Source of the DNA: JANWHZ01 sp041487535
Lineage (GTDB): Bacteria; Patescibacteriota; Saccharimonadia; Saccharimonadales; UBA4665
DNA length: 12,094 nt
Assembly: GCA_041487535.1 (NCBI GenBank)
Contig: JBGPNM010000038.1
Coordinates: 1 to 12,094, forward strand
Direction: 5' to 3'
Positions within the stretch are counted from its first letter, which is position 1, and the number at the start of each line of letters is the position of its first letter. The notes under the pieces were generated by a model. That model searched no databases, was not told the origin of the DNA, and saw only the letters and a program-made list of their open reading frames with translations. Below are positions 6,018 through 11,954 of this stretch, piece by piece. A program made the translations under genes and the position numbers.

Positions 6018-6392
6018 ATGGCGGCAGTTACCTATATTCAAGAGGCGGCAAACCTGGAGCGCGACGCCATCGGGTCGCTGGAAGATGAAGTCCGAACGGT
6101 CCAGCACGATGCATATGCAAGAGAGGCCAAATTGAAACACGACGCGGAGCATGAAGAAACCGAAGCCGGTCTGGACAGGATCCGGGCCGTTTCGGCGCAT
6201 AACCAACTGGCTCTCGTGGCATCATTTGAAGCCCGCAGGGCGGAACTGGAGCGCGACGCCAAGCAAAAGATGCAGGAAATTCAGAAGCAAAAGGCCGACG
6301 TTGCCCGTATCGTCCAATACAAGACGGGGCTGATAAACAGCCTGCACGGTACCGCCTCGCAGCTCGACAGGCTCGCTGCTTCCGCTGGCTAG
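6018..6392 (+). CDS. Small coiled-coil protein, function unknown
   Basis: This 124-residue protein is almost entirely alpha-helical and charged. It has Ala/Glu/Arg/Lys-rich heptad-like stretches (about residues 12-60 and 70-105) and no Cys, signal peptide or membrane span. The frame is open further upstream to a TTG at 5958, but the ATG at 6018 has AAGGAG eight nt before it and is the likely start. It lies 108 nt after the slipin gene, on the same strand, with no clear terminator between. SPFH proteins are often accompanied by small helical partners, so an association is conceivable but is only inference. A weak promoter (TTGTCA at 5958-5963 with CATAAC at 5981-5986) could serve it separately. 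I do not recognise the family. Confidence 0.75.
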   Translation: MAAVTYIQEAANLERDAIGSLEDEVRTVQHDAYAREAKLKHDAEHEETEAGLDRIRAVSAHNQLALVASFEARRAELERDAKQKMQEIQKQKADVARIVQYKTGLINSLHGTASQLDRLAASAG

Positions 6393-6572
6393 CGCTTGTA
6401 TCTTATTGCCGTAAACGGTGTGAATTTTCTTACTGCACTACAGCTGAGGTAGCCTCTTAATGAATTGTTACAAATACATATTCTTCTTCAAAAAGTTTAG
6501 ATCTAGTTTAGCGAACACAGAATTAGCAGTATATTAACGTAACTATTGCGGCTCTTCGCAGAAAGAGGCGTT
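6393..6572 (+). promoter_or_regulatory. AT-rich intergenic region with a probable promoter
   Basis: Base composition turns AT-rich here. The best promoter is TTTAGC (6507-6512), 17 nt, TATATT (6530-6535), giving a start near 6542 and a 31-nt leader to the ATG at 6573. Only short, weak hairpins are seen after the coiled-coil gene, so no convincing terminator is called. I see no RNA gene or reading frame in this gap. Confidence 0.4.
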
Positions 6573-9434
6573 ATGACTACATACCAAAAGTTCCTGTCCA
6601 TACTAAACATAAAAAGAGGAACGAACAGAGAGATCGCAAGAAAATTGGTAACAAACTATGATATAAGGCGGGTCAAATCCCGTCATTTTTTGTTAACAGC
6701 AAATAAACCCATCATCCGTAGAACTTCCATGCTTTTTGCAGCACTTAGCTTTCTTCTGGCACTGTCATTACCAGCATATTTGCCGTCAGAAGTAATGGCC
6801 AATGGCAGTTTTGTATCCAAGCCCGAGAGCTACCTTACGGGCGATACCATGCCAAACTTACGAATGCCCTGGATGTACGGTTCGTATAGGATCAACGGAG
6901 GGTTTAGCTACGGTTGCGGCGATCACGTTAACGTTGGCAGCCTTCATGATTATTATGCAGTCGACTTTGCGCTACGCGCCGGCACACCACTTGCCGCAGT
7001 TTTCTCGGGCTATGTAGTCACAGGATACAATAGCTCGGGTTTAGGTAATTGGCTGTCAATAGATCATGGTGACGGATGGATCGCGACATTTGGACACCTC
7101 GGCGATAACAGCGGTAACAATACGGGCTATCGGGTTTCTTCGGGCTATGTTTCTCAGGGGCAATATGTCGGGGATTCGGGCTACTCAGGAAATTCTCTGC
7201 CATCAGGTCCAGCTGGTGCTCATCTGCACTTTAGACTCCAAAAACACGCAACCGACAGCGGTAATGGAACCTCAATGCCAATCGAGCCTTTAGGGAAGAA
7301 CCAATACGGTGGTTTCATCAAATATGGCACTGATGGTGATGGAAGTAACCTATATAACCAAGTTTGCTCGCCAGGCGGCCGAACACCTTCCAGCCCTGCT
7401 GACAGCCCCTATAATGCCGCTGAGGCGGTTGGCGGGTGGTGGAACGTTCCACAGACAACTCCTGATAGGTCCATCATGCCTGCCGCGACGACCTCGTGGC
7501 CAATAAATGTGCACGGTAAGGTTTACGATACCTCAAATAGCCCTAGCGGCTACCTCGACAAGATTAATATAGCCGAAAAAGTGGGCACTGGACCATGGCA
7601 GGTAATCTCTACGACCAATTACAGCAATGCGGCATTAAAGGAGGCCGATGCTACCGCTTACATCGCGACCTCCAATCAGCCCATATATGTGGGCTTTGAC
7701 GTATATGAACGATATTCGGCAGGGGGAAGCTACAGCTCTGCTATCGATGGTTTCCATCTTTCGCCAAGCGGGGTGTTCATATACTGTCCATCAGGAACGT
7801 CTCAAAGTACGTGCAATTCAATGCAGGCCTTTTCTGACCCTTATCCGGGCCAAAACGGATATCTAGGGTATGGCGGGGGCGGAACGCTGTGCAATACACC
7901 GCCTGCGACCACCTCCAGCGTGACTGGAAATACTCCCGGCAACCACGGTTGGTGGCGATCTCCGGCTACGGTCACGCTGAGCGCCACCGCTCCTTGCGGA
8001 CCATCTGGACTTCACACTTACTACACGATTAATGGGGGCAGTCAGTCGACTTACTCGGCTTCAATTGCACTCAACCAAGAAGGCATTTACAACGTTAACT
8101 ACTATTCGGTAGACGGCATGGGTAATGTCGAGAATACTCAATTGGTCCAGGTGGATATCGATTGGACGCCGCCGGTTACCTCCGGCACGGCAACAGGGCC
8201 GCGAGATACCAACGGCATATTTAGAGATACTGTCACTGTTGGGCTCGCAGGTACCGATAATCTATCCGGCGTGGACTACGAGCAATACAGTTTAGACGGA
8301 GGGTCCACCTGGGCTAATCGAAGCGGCGCCAACAACTCGTTTGTCCTCAGCGGCAATGGTGTCTCGCGCGCTAATTACCGCTCTATGGATATCGCGGGCA
8401 ACCTTGAACAATCGCGCGACTCCGGGCCGATCATCATAAACAAATATGTAGTCTTCAGCAATGCGACAGGATCGAGTTTACGCTTCTTGTGGGGGACCGG
8501 AGTTACTATCTCTGGCGACATATTCTCAAATGGGACTACCTACATTGACGGGAATACCGGCTCAAGCCTGGGCACCACATTTACCACGGTAGGCACTGCC
8601 AATACGATCACTTCGACAAATACAAATACCCAGATACCAGCCATTACAACGGGCGCTGCCAGTGTACCGATGCTTGCGTATCCGTTAAGCTTGTACCAAT
8701 CCCTGGCCACGGTTGTCTTTCCTTCTGATCTGAAACTTGATTCGGTAGGAACTACGCTCAATAGCATCATTTACGCCCAAGGCAAAGTCGACATGTACGA
8801 TGTGAATCTGAGCGGCCCGCTCAGTATTGTCGCCACTGGGACGATCACTGACTATACAACCGACAGTACGTACCAGACAAACGATCCGCACAACGGCGTC
8901 CTCATGTATGCCGGCCAAAACGTTAATGTGAACAGTACCGGTAACAGGAATCTCGGGCTGCTCTACGCGCCGAACGGTGCAATTAATGTTAACGCAACGA
9001 ACTTAACATTAAATGGGAGCTTGGTTGGCAGCCAGGTTAACGTAAACAGTGCGACTACTTTTAACCTCAGCTATAATCCTGCATTCAGCAGCAGTACCTA
9101 TTCGCTGCCATTAATGGCGATGGGGCTCGTGAGCCCAACAACGGCTCCTCCGGCGTTGCCAGGTGTGCCGACATTGTATAAGCCGGTCGGAGGCGTTACG
9201 GTAAGCGGGTCAGGGTTGGTCACGAGCTGGAGTTCAACTAGCGGAGCTGTAGGGTATCAGGTGCAAATATCTAAGTACTCATCTTTCAGCTCATTCGACT
9301 ACAATTCATCTCAGCTCTCCACTGCTACAAGAGTCAACTTGTCTTCGGCAACTGCTTACTACTGGAGAGTAAGGGCGATCAATCAAGCTGGGATGAGTGC
9401 TTGGAGTACGGTTGGAACGTTTCGGACGCAGTAG
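6573..9434 (+). CDS. Large secreted M23-type metallopeptidase with adhesin-like repeats
   Basis: The protein has 953 residues from the ATG at 6573 (AGAGG four nt upstream). After a 52-residue basic extension a signal peptide follows (MLFAALSFLLALSLPAYL, predicted cleavage after VMA). An M23/LysM-type peptidoglycan hydrolase domain occupies about 100-235. Likely zinc ligands and catalytic His are H125/D131 (HDYYAVDF), H175 (GHLG) and H217-x-H219 (HLHF). The His-to-Asp spacing of the first motif is longer than the classic HxxxD. A spacer (270-420) precedes two Ig-like or OmpL47-type repeats (about 440-620, TPPVTSG...DGGSTW...YRSMDIAGN). A Ser/Thr/Asn-rich beta-helix-like region follows (625-850), then a C-terminal fibronectin-III-like domain (857-953, YYWRVRAINQAG). 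No sortase motif or C-terminal anchor is seen. Role inferred: cutting or binding the cell wall of self or host. An alternative start is ATG 6729. Confidence 0.93.
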   Translation: MTTYQKFLSILNIKRGTNREIARKLVTNYDIRRVKSRHFLLTANKPIIRRTSMLFAALSFLLALSLPAYLPSEVMANGSFVSKPESYLTGDTMPNLRMPWMYGSYRINGGFSYGCGDHVNVGSLHDYYAVDFALRAGTPLAAVFSGYVVTGYNSSGLGNWLSIDHGDGWIATFGHLGDNSGNNTGYRVSSGYVSQGQYVGDSGYSGNSLPSGPAGAHLHFRLQKHATDSGNGTSMPIEPLGKNQYGGFIKYGTDGDGSNLYNQVCSPGGRTPSSPADSPYNAAEAVGGWWNVPQTTPDRSIMPAATTSWPINVHGKVYDTSNSPSGYLDKINIAEKVGTGPWQVISTTNYSNAALKEADATAYIATSNQPIYVGFDVYERYSAGGSYSSAIDGFHLSPSGVFIYCPSGTSQSTCNSMQAFSDPYPGQNGYLGYGGGGTLCNTPPATTSSVTGNTPGNHGWWRSPATVTLSATAPCGPSGLHTYYTINGGSQSTYSASIALNQEGIYNVNYYSVDGMGNVENTQLVQVDIDWTPPVTSGTATGPRDTNGIFRDTVTVGLAGTDNLSGVDYEQYSLDGGSTWANRSGANNSFVLSGNGVSRANYRSMDIAGNLEQSRDSGPIIINKYVVFSNATGSSLRFLWGTGVTISGDIFSNGTTYIDGNTGSSLGTTFTTVGTANTITSTNTNTQIPAITTGAASVPMLAYPLSLYQSLATVVFPSDLKLDSVGTTLNSIIYAQGKVDMYDVNLSGPLSIVATGTITDYTTDSTYQTNDPHNGVLMYAGQNVNVNSTGNRNLGLLYAPNGAINVNATNLTLNGSLVGSQVNVNSATTFNLSYNPAFSSSTYSLPLMAMGLVSPTTAPPALPGVPTLYKPVGGVTVSGSGLVTSWSSTSGAVGYQVQISKYSSFSSFDYNSSQLSTATRVNLSSATAYYWRVRAINQAGMSAWSTVGTFRTQ
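6667..6691 (+). terminator. Terminator-like hairpin inside the 5' end of the peptidase gene
   Basis: GGCGGG (6667-6672) pairs with CCCGTC (6679-6684), six bp with one G-U, loop TCAAAT, followed by ATTTTTT. By sequence it is an intrinsic terminator, yet it lies 94 nt inside the frame that begins at 6573. Either it is a coincidence of coding sequence, or translation starts at ATG 6729 and this is an attenuator in a long leader. Confidence 0.35.
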
Positions 9435-9529
9435 GTAAGAAGCAGTCAGCTCCGCGCTATCGGTTTGTGACAGCTGTGGTTGATATTTCGCATGCGCCAA
9501 AGACCTCATAGAATAACTCTCTTCACCTC

Positions 9530-9536
9530 TTATAGG
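9530..9536 (+). repeat. Target-site duplication TTATAGG, left copy
   Basis: TTATAGG directly abuts the left inverted repeat of the IS982-type element. The same heptamer abuts the right inverted repeat at 10438-10444, and a third copy follows the adjacent small element (10578-10584). Confidence 0.8.
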
Positions 9537-9543
9537 ACCCGAA

Positions 9544-10354
9544 TCACGAAACTCTCATCTGGTACCCCAGCAGCACCCGTAGGTAATGGACGAAATAGCC
9601 GCTTACACTTCTTGGGAACGAAGTGACCAAGAAGTGTTGCTCCTTGAGTTTGCCGAAAAGTCGCTTCTATCTTTGGCCTGAGGGTGAGTAGCGGGTGTTG
9701 CCAACTAGCCATGAGCCATTGTTGTTTTGGCCGAGGCGGCGAGACGACGATACAACGGAAGCCCCGCCAGATATGCCGTCTGGTCACTTGGGCTGTGTAG
9801 CCGGCGTCAGCTACCACTATCCTGGTGTGCCGATTGACGAGATGTTTGAGCTGTAACACGTCACTCTCATTGGCGGGCGTAAAGAACAGTCCTGCCAAAC
9901 GGTTCTCATGGTCGATGCTGGCATGCAGCTTGAAGCCGTAGTGCCAGCCTTGGTGGTTCTTGCCGAATGCAGCAGCGCTTCTAGCTACCCGATGGCGGTC
10001 GGCTCTGAAGATCTTGCAGACTGGCAGCATCGTTGAATCGGCGAAACGCAGCGGCGCTGCCGTCGAGAGCGTCGATTGCAACAACTGGCTCATAGTCGGC
10101 AGTAAGCGGTGAACCTGCGCAACGAAGTTTTGGTATCGAGGCAACCTGGGGAAGCAGTCACCGTACTCACGTGCCATCCAAGCGTACACACCCCGCAACG
10201 TTTTATGTGGCTCAGTGAGGCCATCCCAGATAAGGATGGTCAATACTTCGCTGTCGCGAAGAACTGAAGGACGGCCGATACCGACCTTTGGCGACAGGGT
10301 GTCATCTACCCAGACGTAGACATCTACGATATGTTATTTTAGTAAAGCGTGCAT
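9544..10354 (-). pseudogene. IS982-type DDE transposase, disrupted by a stop and a frameshift
   Basis: The core open stretch (10333 down to 9657) carries IS982 hallmarks: ADST (first Asp), the CKIFRADRHRV region, GWHYGFKLH, VVADAGYT (second Asp) and PKIEATF (Glu). In the reconstructed protein the triad is D106, D183 and E230. Two lesions are seen. Starting at the ATG at 10354-10352, codon 7 is TAA (10336-10334), after which the frame continues with HIVDVYVWVDD, the usual N-terminus. At 9656-9659 four T residues (minus strand) appear where three are expected. The +1 frame after it gives a proper family C-terminus (FGKLKEQHFLV...YFVHYLRVLLGYQMRVS, then stop), whereas the unshifted frame gives a low-quality tail ending at 9530. 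Repaired length is about 269 residues. A downstream TTG at 10243 could still give a truncated product. Confidence 0.8.
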
Positions 10355-10410
10355 GGTTTGTTTACTCTTTTAGCGTTAGATACTTTAAGAGTAACAAACG
10401 GCACGCTTTA
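10343..10410 (-). repeat. Long subterminal hairpin over the transposase start
   Basis: The left arm (10343-10369) and right arm (10387-10410) are near-perfect inverted repeats of about 22 bp (TAAAGCGTGC / GCACGCTTTA plus GTTTGTT and ACTCTT blocks) around a 17-nt loop. The transposase ATG (10354-10352) lies in one arm. In a transcript entering from outside, this stem would hide the start codon, a known way of limiting transposase expression in other IS families. Confidence 0.6.
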
Positions 10411-10437
10411 TCTGTTGGTTAGCTTCGTGATTCGGGT

Positions 10438-10444
10438 TTATAGG
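10438..10444 (+). repeat. Target-site duplication TTATAGG, middle copy
   Basis: Shared boundary of the two mobile elements. It is the right duplication of the IS982-type element, and its TATAGG part is also the left duplication of the small inverted-repeat element that follows immediately. Confidence 0.75.
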
Positions 10445-10578
10445 ACCTGAGTCTCAAAACCCTCCCACTATTAGGACTGTGCGCTCCAAAACTGCATTGC
10501 CTCACTCAAAATACGGGGTCCTCAACGAGTTCGGTTGCGAGTCGGTCGCGGTTTCGGGGAAGGTTTTGAGACTCAGGT
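10445..10578. mobile_element. 134-bp MITE-like element with 17-bp inverted repeats
   Basis: ACCTGAGTCTCAAAACC (10445-10461) is perfectly inverted at 10562-10578. The similarity continues inward for about five more bases with one mismatch. TATAGG flanks both sides (10439-10444 and 10579-10584); alternatively the repeat is 16 bp and the duplication 8 bp (TTATAGGA). No coding capacity is seen. Its first 20 bases match the IS982-type end at 15 positions (both start ACC-GA-TC-C-AAAC), so it is probably a non-autonomous element moved by a related transposase. Confidence 0.75.
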
Positions 10579-10584
10579 TATAGG
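10578..10584 (+). repeat. Target-site duplication TTATAGG, right copy
   Basis: This third copy of the heptamer follows the MITE-like element. Three bases later the -35 box of the tRNA promoter begins. Its first T is shared with the right end of the element if the 17-bp repeat is accepted. Confidence 0.7.
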
Positions 10585-10587
10585 ACA

Positions 10588-10616
10588 TTGAAATATGTCT
10601 GCGAAGAAGTTATTAT
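10588..10616 (+). promoter_or_regulatory. Promoter of the tRNA-Phe/tRNA-Gly unit
   Basis: TTGAAA (10588-10593), exactly 17 nt, TATTAT (10611-10616). This is close to the housekeeping consensus. The expected start near 10623 leaves about 9 nt before tRNA-Phe. The mobile elements end 3-4 nt upstream of the -35 box, so the core promoter is intact but its upstream flank has been replaced. Confidence 0.7.
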
Positions 10617-10631
10617 AAACGGGTCGTATGC

Positions 10632-10707
10632 GGCTCTTTAGCTCAGTTGGTAGAGCAGAGGCCTGAAGAGCCTTGTGTCCCCAGTTCGAGTCTGGGAGGA
10701 GCCACCA
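10632..10707 (+). tRNA. tRNA-Phe (GAA), CCA encoded
   Basis: Full cloverleaf: acceptor GGCTCTT/AGGAGCC (one G-U), D arm GCTC/GAGC with AGTTGGTA, anticodon stem GAGGC/GCCTT, loop CTGAAGA with anticodon GAA, T arm CCCAG/CTGGG with TTCGAGT, A73 and encoded CCA. The elbow bases are canonical, in contrast with the tRNA-Gly that follows. Confidence 0.98.
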
Positions 10708-10717
10708 TTTAGTACCG

Positions 10718-10741
10718 GAGATAATTTGATAAAATTATCTC
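10718..10741 (+). other. Perfect 10-bp hairpin between the two tRNAs
   Basis: GAGATAATTT (10718-10727) and AAATTATCTC (10732-10741) enclose loop GATA. No T-run follows, so it is not a terminator. It may be a processing site that separates the two tRNAs. The same bases contain TGaTAAAAT, a possible extended -10 for tRNA-Gly alone. Confidence 0.5.
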
Positions 10742-10752
10742 GTCACCTACGA

Positions 10753-10828
10753 GCGGGTCTAGCTCAGTTGTTAGAGCGCGTCCTTGCCAAGGACGAGGCC
10801 AGGGGTTAGAGTCCCCTGACCCGCACCA
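10753..10828 (+). tRNA. tRNA-Gly (GCC) with U19:A56 elbow, CCA encoded
   Basis: The cloverleaf is perfect: acceptor GCGGGTC/GACCCGC, D stem GCTC/GAGC, anticodon stem CGTCC/GGACG, loop TTGCCAA with anticodon GCC, T stem AGGGG/CCCCT, and encoded CCA. The D loop reads AGTTGTTA, so position 19 is U (10771) instead of G. The T loop reads TTAGAGT, so position 56 is A (10808) instead of C. The two changes compensate, replacing the near-universal G19:C56 tertiary pair with U19:A56. The discriminator is A73, whereas many bacterial glycine tRNAs carry U73. Confidence 0.95.
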
Positions 10829-10841
10829 TTTGGGAAATATT

Positions 10842-10862
10842 GGACACTTCGGTGTCCTTTTT
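10842..10862 (+). terminator. Intrinsic terminator of the tRNA unit
   Basis: GGACAC (10842-10847), a stable TTCG tetraloop, GTGTCC (10852-10857) and TTTTT, 13 nt after the tRNA-Gly CCA end. A textbook rho-independent terminator. Confidence 0.92.
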
Positions 10863-11016
10863 CTTTGTCGCTAATCTGTAGAGAGGGCTAATTTCGGGGG
10901 TGTAAACTTTCGGCTTAAGAACAAAAACGGGTTGCCGCTAAATCTTTAAAGCGGGCAGATTTCTTTGTCGTTGTTTTCGGTATTCTTGTGAGTACCAACT
11001 AAACAAGGAGCCGAAG

Positions 11017-11271
11017 ATGACTCGAAAGAGCTGCCCACGGCTTCAGGACGAAGAAGACCCAGATAATCCGTCTGCGTGTCCTCTGCTGGTGGGAATTGGC
11101 AATAAACCGCGGGTAAGGCCGACAACGTGGGTGACGGCTGAAGCGATTAAGTATACTGGCGAAGCTAACACAATTAGGCAAGTCGGCGCTTCAAACCTGC
11201 GGAAGCGCCGATACTGGTACACTCGATTTCCGGGAACCCTTTGCCTGAAATGCCACCATCCACTCAGCTAG
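11017..11271 (+). CDS. Hypothetical 84-residue protein
   Basis: A short basic protein with AAGGAG six nt before its ATG, a good ribosome site. It begins MTRKSCPRLQDEEDPDNPSA and has an acidic patch at residues 11-15, a basic RKRRYWYTR stretch near 62-70, and a CLKC pair near the C-terminus (about 76-79, with H80). Cys at 6 and 21 together with CLKC could form a metal site, but this is speculative. There is no signal peptide or membrane span. Its last 81 bases overlap, tail to tail, the 3' end of the nuclease gene on the other strand. The 154 nt upstream, after the tRNA terminator, hold no clear promoter; TTTCTTTGTCG is repeated at 10860-10870 and 10960-10970 without evident purpose. Family not recognised; it may be lineage-specific. 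Confidence 0.5.
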   Translation: MTRKSCPRLQDEEDPDNPSACPLLVGIGNKPRVRPTTWVTAEAIKYTGEANTIRQVGASNLRKRRYWYTRFPGTLCLKCHHPLS

Positions 11272-11823
11272 ACCGTCCCGGTCAATCAACACACAGTTGT
11301 TGCTTGCGGCAAGGACCTTAGCCGGCCTGCTAAAGACATTGTTCGTAACCACCATTGATCGCTGGCAGTTGTATTGACGAAGCGCGGTAACGACTTGGCG
11401 AACGGCTTCAGCCTTGACCAGGTCACTGTACCGCTTAACTTGTATGCCCCAACTAATATCATCTTTGACGGCAATAATGTCTACGCCGTAATCGTATTTC
11501 TCAGTGAGGGTGATCTGGCCATATCCCTGGCTCTTCAGCAGCTCGGCTACATACTTTTCAAACGCCAAAGGGTCCATGACATTTATGCCGACCATTGATA
11601 GCGTCCGAAGCTTTTGTCTCTCGTGTTCTGCTCGTTTGAAGTGGAGAAGTAATACCAGCCCAATCACCGTGACCACTAGCAAGAGCGCTCCGGCAATGAG
11701 TAGTTCGAGCGCTTGAGTAGAAAGCTTCTGGTACGCAATGATCACGGCTGCTGCTATAACCAACACGAAACTGCCTGCAGCCTCAGTATCTTTGGAGCGT
11801 CGGTAGCGATAGTGGCGGGACAT
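11191..11823 (-). CDS. Membrane-anchored Mrr-like restriction endonuclease domain protein
   Basis: This 210-residue protein has a basic N-terminus, two transmembrane segments (about 16-35 and 40-62), a short linker, and a PD-(D/E)xK domain of the Mrr/restriction-endonuclease-like type (about 80-195). Motifs fit the fold: FEKYVAELL with E89, YGVDIIA with D115, and IQVKRYS with Q128 and K130 as the QxK active-site element, followed by VVTNNVFS. Mrr nucleases cut methylated or foreign DNA, while membrane-tethered relatives of unknown role are common in bacteria. No methyltransferase partner is present, so it is not a classical restriction-modification pair. An extended -10 (TGgTATAGT) ends seven nt before the ATG, implying a leaderless mRNA. 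The 3' end overlaps the convergent 84-residue frame by 81 bases. Confidence 0.9.
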   Translation of the reverse strand: MSRHYRYRRSKDTEAAGSFVLVIAAAVIIAYQKLSTQALELLIAGALLLVVTVIGLVLLLHFKRAEHERQKLRTLSMVGINVMDPLAFEKYVAELLKSQGYGQITLTEKYDYGVDIIAVKDDISWGIQVKRYSDLVKAEAVRQVVTALRQYNCQRSMVVTNNVFSRPAKVLAASNNCVLIDRDGLAEWMVAFQAKGSRKSSVPVSALPQV

Positions 11824-11830
11824 AGTAGTT

Positions 11831-11839
11831 ACTATACCA
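11831..11839 (-). promoter_or_regulatory. Extended -10 promoter of the nuclease gene, leaderless
   Basis: On the minus strand TGgTATAGT is followed by AACTACT and then the ATG at 11823. The predicted transcription start therefore coincides with the start codon. No Shine-Dalgarno is present and no strong -35 is visible at the normal spacing. Confidence 0.5.
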
Positions 11840-11924
11840 GGCCTATTTTAATACTAACCGCGCAATTGCTTGACCGTATATCTCTATTCGACACAATGTA
11901 GTCTCAGCAATATTTCAGAAACAG

Positions 11925-11954
11925 TTGCATTTCGACAATACTAATAGTTATTAT
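11925..11954 (+). promoter_or_regulatory. Possible rightward promoter
   Basis: TTGCAT (11925-11930), 18 nt, TATTAT (11949-11954). The expected start is near 11961, just before two consecutive hairpins. The surrounding sequence is AT-rich, so a chance match is possible. Confidence 0.35.

Larger units (their letters stand above)
9537..10437 (-). mobile_element. IS982-family insertion sequence, 901 bp
   Basis: Perfect 14-bp terminal inverted repeats, ACCCGAATCACGAA (9537-9550) and its complement (10424-10437), bound a single leftward transposase gene. The ends begin with AC, and the element is flanked by 7-bp TTATAGG duplications; both fit the IS982 family as I know it. A 901-bp length is slightly short for the family. 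The complete ends and intact duplication indicate a fairly recent insertion, although the transposase is broken. The C-terminal coding sequence reaches into the left inverted repeat, where its stop (TGA, 9546-9544) lies. Confidence 0.88.

Noticed and set aside
6546..6572. TTG start at 6546 for the peptidase
   Set aside because: It lies almost at the predicted transcription start and has no ribosome site; the ATG at 6573 has AGAGG.
9650..9665. Programmed frameshifting in the transposase
   Set aside because: Restoring the frame needs a +1 shift at ACTTTTC, not the -1 slippage usual in IS elements, and the gene also has an early stop; mutation is simpler.
10860..10970. Direct repeat TTTCTTTGTCG, two copies about 100 bp apart
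   Set aside because: Only two short copies, no spacer regularity and no element ends; too weak to call a repeat array or mobile element.
11017..11823. A defence island or restriction-modification system at the right end
   Set aside because: Only one nuclease gene is present, with no methyltransferase, specificity subunit, toxin-antitoxin or helicase nearby.
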